This document shows, piece by piece, positions 1 to 6,449 of a DNA stretch of 16,396 nucleotides (positions within the stretch are counted from its first letter, which is position 1; each line of letters opens with the position of its first letter). The notes beneath the pieces were generated by a model that saw only the letters and a program-made list of their open reading frames with translations, did no database searches and was not told the DNA's origin. A program made the translations under genes and the position numbers. This stretch comes from Baffinella frigidus (taxonomy: Eukaryota; Cryptophyceae; Cryptomonadales; Baffinellaceae). The DNA lies in assembly GCA_026770585.1 (NCBI GenBank), contig MU646434.1, positions 646,165-662,560 on the forward strand. Reading direction: 5' to 3'.

Positions 1-142
1 TCGGGTCTCGGGTTCCGAGTTTCGGGCTCCGGGTCTCGGGTCTCGGGTCTCGGGTCTCGGGTCTCGGGTCTCGGGTCTCGGGTCTCGGGTTCCGAGTTTC
101 GGGTTTCGGGTCTCGGGTCTCGGGTCTCGGGTTTCGGGTTTC
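1..142. repeat. Heptamer array GGGTCTC
   Basis: Tandem tcgggtc heptamers with a few GGGTTTC/GGGTTCC variants. Telomere-like in period, but a distinct variant from other arrays in the window. Confidence 0.85.
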
Positions 143-144
143 AC

Positions 145-188
145 CTGGCGGGCGAAGGCTTCGTCGAGGAGGGTGCGCACGTGCCCTC
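145..188 (-). pseudogene. Truncated exon 6 copy
   Basis: Keeps the 3' part of the exon (HVRTLLDEAFARQ) and donor cag|gtgaaa but has lost the 5' end and acceptor. The (GGGTCTC)n array abuts it on the left. Confidence 0.55.
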
Positions 189-257
189 ACCACTCCAGGC
201 CAGACAAGGGACTATTTTTACATGTTATCCCCAGCGGATTGTATGATTTGTACTGAG

Positions 258-302
258 GGTGGTCACGTTCCTGACGGGAATCCCGCCAGGAACGTGACCA
301 CC
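258..302. repeat. Long hairpin
   Basis: gtggtcacgttcctgacggg pairs with cccgccaggaacgtgaccac around a central aat, with one mismatch. Confidence 0.75.
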
Positions 303-374
303 CGCCTGCAAGTACGACTTTTCGGAAGAAACTGGTTGTTAAAAAGGTGCTGCGCCCAGCCTGCACTCCCTTAC

Positions 375-434
375 CTGGCGGGCGAAGGCCTCGTCGAGGA
401 GGGTGCGCACGTGCGTCAGTCGCTCCTCCTCCTC
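375..434 (-). CDS. Second usable copy of RNA-binding protein exon 6
   Basis: Same exon as 895-951 with one extra Glu codon: EEEERLTHVRTLLDEAFARQ, acceptor gaaag, donor cag|gtaagg, which is closer to consensus than that of the other copy. Both copies are phase 0, so they could be alternative exons or could both be included. Which one is used cannot be told from sequence. Confidence 0.5.
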
Positions 435-762
435 CTTTCGGAGGCCTATCCACTTGGTAGGCTACGGGGCACGTCCCTCCCCGGAAATCCGGGGAGGGTC
501 GTGACGAATTGCTGACTTTTGGCGTGTTTATTGGGCAAAAATCCAATAGTTAACTTAAGCACGGTTCCTCGTAGTGTTCCGAGTGGTAGGCAGGGTGACG
601 CCAGACCGCTACCGAGCGAGGACGGGACACAATTTTAAAACCTTGAACCTGAATCCTGAAGGAAATGCACTTTTAAAATGAAAAGCCAGGACCGGAATCC
701 CGGTCCTGACTGTCTTATATGTGCCGAGTTGGCCCGACAGCGGTTGGAGCGCGCTCCCTTAC

Positions 763-786
763 CTGGCGGGCGAAGGCTTCGTCGAG
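763..786 (-). pseudogene. Exon 6 fragment broken by a palindromic element
   Basis: Only the last ~8 codons and donor cag|gtaagg remain. A CCTAGG/CCTACGGTAGG palindromic element (786-832) replaces the rest. Confidence 0.55.
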
Positions 787-894
787 GTCCTAGGACCAAA
801 AAGTCTCGGCCTACGGTAGGAGGTCCTAGGCAATCCCGTAGGCCTAACTACCCCATTTTCAGGCCGTTACCCTATTAGCCTTGAGGGTAAGTAC

Positions 895-951
895 CTGGCG
901 GGCAAAAGCCTCGTCCAGGAGGGTGCGCACGTGCGTCAGTCGCTCCTCCTC
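895..951 (-). CDS. RNA-binding protein exon 6, best intact copy
   Basis: Minus-strand exon after acceptor gacgcag: EEERLTHVRTLLDEAFARQ, 19 codons, donor cag|gtactt, phase 0 at both ends, following KKTQ of exon 5. It is charged and helix-like. I recognise no named domain. It is the cleanest of about six copies between 145 and 1695. The gene must continue past the left edge, because no stop follows in this frame before the donor. Confidence 0.6.
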
Positions 952-1199
952 CTGCGTCCATGTTCATGGTTTCGGGTTGACGGTTTGGTTTAGAGCGTAC
1001 GGTTTAGGGTGTGGGGTTTAGGGTTTACCCTCCTCGACGAGGCCAGCCATACAAATACAACCTCCTGAACCACAAACCTACTGAACCACCAGATCTTTAC
1101 TGTCAAATGACAACACGTATACTCAGGCAGGGTCAGGATTACCCCCCCTCCCCCCAGCCTCGCTCAGCTGAGAGAGGCGAGGGCGACTGCTGTGTGCTT

Positions 1200-1281
1200 C
1201 TCGCAGGTTGTGTTTGATTTGTTTTTGTTTGAGGCAACAAAAACAAACAAAAACAAATCAAACAAACAAAAACAAATCAAA
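1200..1281. repeat. CAAAA-rich hairpin
   Basis: gtttgatttgtttttgtttg pairs with caaacaaaaacaaatcaaac, which occurs twice on the right arm. Confidence 0.7.
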
Positions 1282-1283
1282 CT

Positions 1284-1332
1284 CCTTGGCTTCGTCAAGG
1301 AGGGTGCGCACGTGCGTCAGCCGCTCCTCCTC
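1284..1332 (-). pseudogene. Exon 6 copy with lost donor
   Basis: Acceptor gacgcag and EEERLTHVRTLLDEA are intact, and the flank upstream of the acceptor (ccatgaacatggacgcag) matches the copy at 895-951. The end diverges into a CAAAA-rich hairpin and the donor is gone. Confidence 0.6.
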
Positions 1333-1339
1333 CTGCGTC

Positions 1340-1502
1340 CATGTTCATGGTTGATGACACTGAACTTGACAGTCAACAGGCAGCCTGTCAAGTATCCTGA
1401 GACTTCCAACGCCGAAGATAAGGCTTCCGTGTTCGTGGTTTATGCCACTGAACTTGACAGTCAACAGTCAGACTGTTGGCGTCCAACGCCGAAGATAAGG
1501 GT
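1340..1502. repeat. Tandem duplication of ~85 bp
   Basis: Two units sharing actgaacttgacagtcaaca and tccaacgccgaagataagg, at about 1358-1423 and 1448-1502. Function not evident. Confidence 0.65.
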
Positions 1503-1564
1503 GGATGTGCTATTTCAGGCATGAAAAACAGGTCTTGCTCGCAGCCCCTCCTCGACGTCGAGGA

Positions 1565-1650
1565 GGCCTTTCCTCTCGAAAGTTGACGGATTTGTACCAT
1601 AACCCCAAGATGTCAACTTACGAATAGTCTGTTAGCCGGATTCGCGTCGA
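1565..1650 (+). repeat. Second inverted stray satellite unit
   Basis: Matches the satellite in reverse orientation from tttcctctcgaaagttgac to gccggattcgcgtcg. It lies next to a truncated exon 6 copy. Confidence 0.7.
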
Positions 1651-1659
1651 ATCCGGCTG

Positions 1660-1695
1660 ACCCTCCTCGCGCACGTGTGTCAACCGCTCTTCCTC
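1660..1695 (-). pseudogene. Exon 6 copy, 5' part only
   Basis: Reads EEERLTHVRE after acceptor aagcag, then lacks the bases for TLLD and diverges. It sits next to an inverted stray copy of the 116-bp satellite unit (1565-1650). Confidence 0.5.
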
Positions 1696-1706
1696 CTGCT
1701 TTCGGA

Positions 1707-2120
1707 TTCAGGGTTTACGATTTGGGGTTTGGGGTGTATGGTTTATGGTTATGGTTTATGGTTTAGAGCGTACGGTTTAGGGTTTAGGGTTTGGGGTTTA
1801 GGGTTTAGGGTTTGGGGTTTGGGGTTTGGGGTTTGGGGTTTAGGGTTTGGGGTTTAGGGTTTGGGGTTTGGGGTGTAGGGTTTATGGTTTATGGTTTTTG
1901 GTTTTTGGTTTATGGTTTATGGTTCATGGTTTAAGGTTTAGAGTTTGAGGTTTAGAGTTTGAGGTTTAGAATGTAGAGTTTAGGATCTGGGGTTTAGGTT
2001 TTAGGGTTTGGGGTTTAGGGTTTAGGGTTCAGGATTTAGGGTTTAGGGTTTAGGGTCTGGGGTTTAGGGTTTAGGTGGGGTTTAGGGGTTAGGGTTTTAG
2101 GATTAGGGTTGAGGGTTGAG
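1707..2120. repeat. Degenerate GGGTTTA heptamer array
   Basis: Over 400 bp of ggtttagg/ggtttggg/ggtttatg units, the plant-type telomere heptamer and variants, inside intron 5 of the minus-strand gene. A short piece is also at 965-1025. Confidence 0.85.
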
Positions 2121-2129
2121 GGGGCTTGC

Positions 2130-2181
2130 CTGGGTCTTCTTGGCTCGCGAGTTCCGGCCATCCCGCCGCGCGTTCTTGCCC
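2130..2181 (-). CDS. RNA-binding protein exon 5, basic segment
   Basis: Minus-strand exon after acceptor tcag: one base completing a Gly codon, then GKNARRDGRNSRAKKTQ. It is strongly basic, as is common just after an RRM. The donor position is cag|gcaagc, so the intron would be GC-AG, a known minor class. The phase fits exons 4 and 6. A second copy (2380-2447) has the same 68 bp but no donor (cag|acaccc), so this one is preferred. Identification rests on phase and composition, not on a named family. Confidence 0.6.
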
Positions 2182-2293
2182 CTGATTCGAGGTTGTGTTA
2201 CTTAGCACCCCCACCACACGAGGCTGATCAAGCACCCTCTTCAAACCCCGGCGATCTGCACACGTGAGACACTGTGTAGTAATTTTTGCATGT

Positions 2294-2340
2294 TTGGTCA
2301 CGTGTCGCCCCGCTTTTCGGGCCGACACGTGACCAACTCT
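2294..2340. repeat. Hairpin between the exon 5 copies
   Basis: ttggtcacgtgtcg pairs with cgacacgtgaccaa across ccccgcttttcgggc, lying between the two copies of minus-strand exon 5. Confidence 0.7.
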
Positions 2341-2379
2341 GTGCAAAACGCCTACAATCGACATTTAAAAAGGGTGTCT

Positions 2380-2447
2380 GGGTCTTCTTGGCTCGCGAGT
2401 TCCGGCCATCCCGCCGCGCGTTCTTGCCCCTGATTCGAGGTTGGGTT
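2380..2447 (-). pseudogene. Duplicate of RNA-binding protein exon 5 and its acceptor
   Basis: Nearly identical to 2130-2197 over 68 bp, including the basic peptide GKNARRDGRNSRAKKTQ and the tcag acceptor. The donor is replaced by acaccc, so splicing out of it is unlikely. Confidence 0.6.
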
Positions 2448-2499
2448 GCTCCTAAGCATTTCCGGTTCGGTTCAGGCATGGTTCCGGTATCAAATAATA

Positions 2500-2735
2500 T
2501 CGTAGGATTCGGGTTGGCTTGGATTTTTCCAGGGTCGGGTCGGGCGGAAATCTGACGAAAATGCGCCGTTTTGTGTCATCTGATGGGTGGGGGATGCAAA
2601 GACAATATATCTTGTCATCAATCTCATGCATAAGATAGCATAAAACTTCATTGAAGCCAGTCATCCAACAAAATAATCTGGAATTTGGAATTGCCCGACC
2701 CCGACCCAAAATCCAAGCCAACTCGAATTCTACAA
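2500..2735. mobile_element. MITE with ~28-bp TIR (family shared with 12922-13160)
   Basis: Left end gtaggattcgggttggcttg is inverted at the right as caagccaactcgaattctac. The interior shares gatgggtggg, tcttgtcatca and tgcataagatagcataaaac with the element at 12922. No clear target duplication. Confidence 0.75.
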
Positions 2736-2780
2736 TAATAAAAAACCGGAAGCAGTCAGTAGTCGCCCTCGCCTCTCCCA

Positions 2781-3541
2781 GGTTGACAATCCGAGGTTGC
2801 GGTACAAACCCGTCAACTTTCGAGAGGAAAAGGCACGGTTTCGCACACCCCAACAGCGGTGCACTCGACGCGAATCCGGCTAACAGACTATTCGTAAGTT
2901 GACATCCTGGGGTTGCGGTACAAACCTGTCAACTTTCGAGAGGAGACGGCACGGTTTCGTACCCCCCAACGGCGGTGCGTTCAACGCGGATTCAGTTGAC
3001 AGACTATTCTTAAGTTGACAATCCGAGCTTGTGGTACAAATCCGTCAACTTTCGCATAAAAAGGCACGGTTCCGTACCCCCCATCAGCGGTGCTCTCGAC
3101 ACGAATTCCGGTTGACAGACTATTCGCAAGTTGACATCTTGGAGTTCTGGTACAAATCCGACAACTTTCGAGAGGAAACAGCACGGTTCCGTACCCCCCA
3201 ACAGCGGTGCTCTCGACACGAATTCTGGTTGACAGACTATTCGTAAGTTGACATCTTGGAGTTCTGGTACAAATCCGACAACTTTCGAGAGGAAACAGCA
3301 CGGTTCCGTACCCCCCATCAGCGGTGCGCTCGACGCGAATCCGGCTTACAGACTATTCGTAAGTTGACATCTTGGGGTTCTGGTACGAATCCGTCAACTT
3401 TCGAGAGGAAAGGCACGGTTCTGTACCCCCCAGCAGCGGTGCGCTCGACGCGAATCCGGCTTACAGACTATTCGTAAGTTGACATCTTGGGGTTCTGGTA
3501 CGAATTCGTCAACTTTCACAGAAAAAGGCACGGTTCTGTAC
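2781..3541 (-). repeat. ~116-bp tandem satellite containing exon-4 ends
   Basis: Six units of 115-118 bp, marked by repeats of agttgacatctt at about 2782, 2896, 3014, 3129, 3246 and 3362, with the real exon 4 forming the seventh at 3477-3627. On the minus strand each unit carries the last ~35 bp of exon 4 (cggattcgcgtcgagcgc, RIRVE-TAVGG) and most carry the gtac donor. Each also has a short inverted pair (agttgac ... gtcaact). Two stray units in the opposite orientation are at 1565-1650 and 3968-4065. Confidence 0.85.
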
Positions 3542-3627
3542 CCCCCAACAGCGGTGCGCTCGACGCGGATTCGGCGCCCGAGGAAGAGAGAATAGTCGAG
3601 TTTCAAAGCCTCCTCTGCGTCTCGGTC
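3542..3627 (-). CDS. RNA-binding protein exon 4, RRM helix 2 and strand 4
   Basis: Minus-strand exon after acceptor tgggcag: DRDAEEALKLDYSLFLGRRI, then RVERTAVGG. This completes the RRM: helix 2 AEEALKL, then the fourth strand GRRIRVE. The donor is ggggg|gtacag, phase 2, which joins exon 5 in frame to give TAVGGGKNARRDG. Using a donor 10 nt further on (acc|gtgcct) would break the phase. Its 3' end plus donor is the seed of the 116-bp satellite at 2781-3541. Confidence 0.82.
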
Positions 3628-3639
3628 CTGCCCATTTAG

Positions 3640-3815
3640 TGTTTTAGATTTTAGGGTTTGGGGTTTTGAGGTTTGGGGCTTGGGGCTTGGGGTGTAGGGT
3701 GTAGGGTGTAGGGTGTAGGGTGTAGGGTGTAGGGTGTAGGGTGTAGGGTGTAGGGTGTTGGGTGTAGGGTGTAGGGTGTAGGGTGTAGGGTGTAGGGTTC
3801 AGGGGTTAGTTTTAG
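3640..3815. repeat. Heptamer array GGGTGTA
   Basis: About 16 tandem gggtgta units (3686-3800), flanked by GGTTTGG-type units. It lies just upstream of the acceptor of minus-strand exon 4. Confidence 0.85.
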
Positions 3816-3967
3816 GTTTAGGAGGGAGGGCCCCGCAGCTGTTGACTAAAAGCCAACTTCTTTATTAAATAGTGAGAAAATATTCATTTAAAGATGACGG
3901 CTCTTCTATAGAAACAAGAGGCAACAATCCATGAGAAGAATGCGGGGACGCGTTGGGGACGCGAGTG

Positions 3968-4065
3968 GTACGGAACCGTGCCTTTCCTCTCGAAAGTTGA
4001 CGGATTTGTACCAGAACCCCAAGATGTCAACTTACGAATAGCCTGTTAGCCGGATTCGCGTAGAG
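3968..4065 (+). repeat. Inverted stray satellite unit
   Basis: One unit of the 116-bp satellite in the opposite orientation to the array, starting tacggaaccgtgcctttcc and ending near ggattcgcgtagag. A related piece is at 1565-1650. Confidence 0.7.
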
Positions 4066-4299
4066 CGGATTTGGTCCGCTCTCGAGTGGGATTTGGTCCG
4101 CTCTCGAGCGAGCTCGGACCATTTTAAAAGGCCAGGTCCAAAATCTGGACCTGAGTTCGGGTACAAATCTTTAAAACCCTTCGAGGAGTTCTCGTCCCGC
4201 TCGTGAGCGGCCCTTGAAAATAGCGTGCAGGAGATTCCCCGTTGTCGTTACCCTCTACTATTGCTTCCAGAGCACGGTATCCCCCACCACCACGCAACC

Positions 4300-4352
4300 G
4301 CGGTTGCATTCCTCAAAGGCCATTCCGCAGGACGCCTTGGTCTTTTCGATCA
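4300..4352 (-). pseudogene. Echo of RRM exon 3 (downstream copy)
   Basis: Degraded copy reading about VIEKTKASCGMAFEECN, aligned to the RNP1 half of exon 3. No usable donor remains. Confidence 0.5.
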
Positions 4353-4418
4353 CTCGTTATCAGGCTCAGAGGAATTGATACAGGCAAATGCGGCAGGGAA
4401 GGGGGGTGGGGGGGGTAC

Positions 4419-4484
4419 GCGTTTGAATTCGACAAAGGCCATTCCGCGGGACTTCTTGGTGGTTTTGTCCGTCAGAATCCTCAC
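4419..4484 (-). CDS. RNA-binding protein exon 3, RRM RNP1
   Basis: Minus-strand exon after acceptor ttggcag: VRILTDKTTKKSRGMAFVEF plus KR. RGMAFVEF fits the RNP1 octamer (basic-G-x-A-F-V-x-F), the main RNA-contacting strand, although Met replaces the usual aromatic residue. The donor is cgc|gtaccc, phase 0. Degraded copies flank it at 4634-4696 and 4300-4352. Confidence 0.87.
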
Positions 4485-4633
4485 CTGCCAACGCCAGACC
4501 ACAAGTGGAGATTTCAGAACGCAACGTTTCGCTGAAAAATGGGTTCGTGGTACAAATTCCACATCGGGCTATTGACGTTTGGCGTGCTTCCGTCCAAAAT
4601 CTGGTACAAAACTCCAGGATAAACTTTGGGCGT

Positions 4634-4696
4634 TTGGATTCGATAAGGGCCATTCCACGCGGAACTTCTTGGTGTTTTTGTCTGTCAGAATCCTCA
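4634..4696 (-). pseudogene. Echo of RRM exon 3 (upstream copy)
   Basis: Reads VRILTDKNTKKF, then shifts frame and continues as MALIESKRP, matching MAFVEFKR. No AG precedes it (gaaaat), so the acceptor is lost. Confidence 0.65.
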
Positions 4697-4734
4697 CATT
4701 TTCCCCACCAGAGAAAACAAGCGTTTATTCGGAG

Positions 4735-5020
4735 TTCAGGGTTCAGGATTTGAAGGTTGGTATAAAGGTTTCAGGGTTCAGGGTTCAGGGTTCAGAGTTT
4801 GCCGTTCAGGGTTTATGGTCCAGGGTTTACTGTTTAGCGTTCAGGGTTCAGGATTTAAGGTTGGGGTTTTATGGTTCGGGTTGAGTGAGTAAGAGATTAC
4901 AGTGAAGTTCGGGTGTAAGGATTTTGAGAGTACAGTGTAGCCTTCGAGGGCCTTCAGGGTTCAGGGTATGTTTAGGGTTTACTGTTCACTGTTTACTGTT
5001 TACTGTTTAGGGTTTAGGGG
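4735..5020. repeat. Heptamer array GGGTTCA and relatives
   Basis: Degenerate ggttcag, gtttact and gtttagg units in the intron between minus-strand exons 2 and 3, enclosing a short exon 2 echo. Confidence 0.75.
4928..4948 (-). pseudogene. Echo of RRM exon 2, 3' end with donor
   Basis: About 21 bp matching the end of exon 2 (EGYT) and its donor gtactc, embedded in GGTTCAG-type heptamers. Confidence 0.45.
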
Positions 5021-5025
5021 AGTAC

Positions 5026-5118
5026 AGTGTAGCCCTCGATTCCTTTCCGGTCGATGAATCGACGGATCTGGTCCTCCGTAGCGGTGTAGGGCAGCTGCCC
5101 GAAAAACACAATCTTGTC
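5026..5118 (-). CDS. RNA-binding protein exon 2, RRM strand 1 and helix 1 (RNP2)
   Basis: Minus-strand exon after acceptor tggcag: DKIVFFGQLPYTATEDQI, then RRFIDRKGIEGYT (31 codons). IVFFGQLPY is the RNP2 motif of an RNA recognition motif, and TEDQIRRFI is its first helix. The donor is act|gtactc, phase 0. Echoes of its 5' part lie at 5222-5268 and of its 3' end with the donor at 4928-4948. Confidence 0.85.
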
Positions 5119-5221
5119 CTGCCACAGTGGGCTTCGCAGATCAGTCCTTTTATCTTCGTGGTACTAATTAAGAATTGCTCTGTACGGTACAAAGACATCT
5201 GAATAACTGCCGTTGTTCGGG

Positions 5222-5268
5222 CCTTCCGTCGCGGTGTAGGGAAGCTGCCCGAAAAACACACTCTTGTC
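5222..5268 (-). pseudogene. Echo of RRM exon 2, 5' part
   Basis: After acceptor ccgcag it reads DKSVFFGQLPYTATE and then diverges without a donor. It lies upstream of the real exon in gene orientation, within intron 1. Confidence 0.7.
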
Positions 5269-5438
5269 CTGCGGAGCAGGGCAGCGTCAGAGACGGCACG
5301 GAAGAACAACTTTTTCTTGCCGAGTTCGGAGCTGCAGAACCGCTGCCAAACTCTGCAAGAAACAGTCATCATGGCAGGTCCCCCCTATCCCTTTTCCCCC
5401 TCGCCCCCCCCGTCTTCCTCGGCCTGTCCCCGTCCCCG

Positions 5439-5539
5439 TCCCGCCCTTGGCAAAACCAAGGACCCGAAAAAGGCAGGTCTCCCTGTGGGCTGCTGGTAGG
5501 CATTCGCTGCCCCCCCTATCCCACGATTCTTCGCACAGC
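5439..5539. repeat. Inverted repeat partner of 8488-8590
   Basis: About 100 bp (ccttggcaaaaccaagg, aggcaggtctccctgtggg, cccacgattcttcgc) recurs in reverse complement at 8488-8590. One copy is in an intron of each gene. Confidence 0.75.
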
Positions 5540-5641
5540 AAACCCAGAACTCAATGGAGAGCGTTCGCGCCTGCACCACATGGCCCTCCGTTCCACCCCT
5601 CACCATCCCTCTAGCCACAATGTGCAGCATCCACACCGCAC

Positions 5642-5959
5642 CTGGTACTTCTTGACAGGCCCTCCTTTCCCGTCTTTCCCCGCAGCCCCACCTCCTCGAC
5701 CTCCCCGCCCCGCAGCCCCTCCTCCCCGCCCCGCCCGCAGCGCCCCATCCGCACCAACCCGATCATCCTTTCGTGGCCGAGCGCTGCCTCCGTGGGAACC
5801 CCGCCCCCCCCTCGAGGATCCCCTCAGGCTTGGTGCACCTCCACGGGATCGAGGGGAATCGGCAGGGCCACGCGGTGGCGACGCGTGTTCAGAAGATGCG
5901 GTGGCGGACACGAGAACGAAGAGGAGGGCCGCCCGAAACGCTGCAGAGGAGCGCCGCAT
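5642..5959 (-). CDS. RNA-binding protein exon 1, Gly/Arg-rich N-terminus
   Basis: Minus-strand open frame from ATG 5959-5957 to donor cag|gtgcgg (exon end 5642), 106 codons, phase 0. The second half is rich in Gly, Arg and Ala ([18 protein letters not shown], then KDGKGGPVKKYQ), resembling RGG/GAR RNA-binding segments. The first ~25 residues are hydrophobic and Arg-rich, so they could be a targeting peptide or not truly coding. The start is uncertain; the donor and the KKYQ|DKIVFF join to exon 2 are better supported. Confidence 0.55.
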
Positions 5960-6394
5960 CAGCTGGGCCGCTTGCGAGCCTGGACCCCCTCCCCAAACGA
6001 TCCTGCGATTTGACCATCAACTTCTAAACTGAGTGGGAGTTGACGCACGCGAGAGCTGGGTCACCGTCGGAACGGGGGGAGGCCGGATCAGACGTCACCA
6101 TCGGAACGGGGAGAGGCTGGGCAAGACGTGGGGTGCAACAAAATTCGGTTCCTGACGCTCGGCTCCGTGGGGCGGATCCTGCCCCTTGCCTCCTCGCTCT
6201 TCGGCCGCGCGCAACATTCGCCGGGCTTGAGGTTGGGGAGGCGTTCGGTGGTCTTCTTTCCGGGAGGGAAGAAGCTCTGGGAGGAATCTGTGCGGGGTTC
6301 GGAGATCGACGTTGCTCCGGGAAGCAACAGCCCATTCCCTGAACCTTACGGAACTAAGGAGGTTGGTTCGCCATTCGTGCTCGACAGAAAAGGG
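5960..6394. promoter_or_regulatory. Probable divergent promoter region
   Basis: Lies between the predicted starts of the minus-strand RNA-binding gene and the plus-strand RNase H1 gene. It is GC-rich, with no obvious TATA box. It contains a short imperfect repeat (caccgtcggaacgggg and caccatcggaacgggg at about 6062 and 6097). The part from 6044 on is open in the RNase H1 frame. Confidence 0.4.
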
Positions 6395-6449
6395 ATGGAC
6401 AAGAAGTTCTACCACACAAAAGGGGCGGCCCCGGCGAAGTTCTACGCAG
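6395..6449 (+). CDS. RNase H1 exon 1 (N-terminus)
   Basis: Encodes residues 1-18 plus one base ([10 protein letters not shown]...KFYA), ending gcag|gtgcac, phase 1. KFYAV is the usual first strand of the hybrid-binding domain once joined to exon 2. The frame stays open upstream to 6044, with no ATG but a GTG at 6128, so a longer 5' coding part is possible. Confidence 0.8.

Noticed and set aside
1-142. True chromosome end
   Set aside because: The GGGTCTC variant is degenerate, and telomere-like arrays recur throughout the window in both orientations, so these are interstitial.
222-515. 97-aa plus-strand frame
   Set aside because: Covers a hairpin and the antisense of an exon 6 copy; no domain.
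1675-1857. Frame of repeated VWGLGF residues
   Set aside because: Translation of GGGTTTA heptamers, not a protein.
2452-2853. 133-aa minus-strand frame
   Set aside because: Lies across a MITE with terminal inverted repeats; no domain and no splice support.
3532-3542. Alternative donor acc|gtgcct for minus-strand exon 4
   Set aside because: Would end the exon in phase 0, which does not fit exon 5; the gtacag donor 10 nt earlier gives phase 2 and a continuous frame.
2781-3600. Regular repeats considered as a CRISPR array
   Set aside because: Whole ~116-bp units repeat in tandem with no unique spacers, the DNA is eukaryotic, and each unit carries exon 4 sequence.
5175-6032. Longest open frame (285 aa, plus strand)
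   Set aside because: Pro/Arg low-complexity peptide with no recognisable domain. It runs antisense to the better supported minus-strand exon 1 and its GC-rich intron, and is explained by composition.
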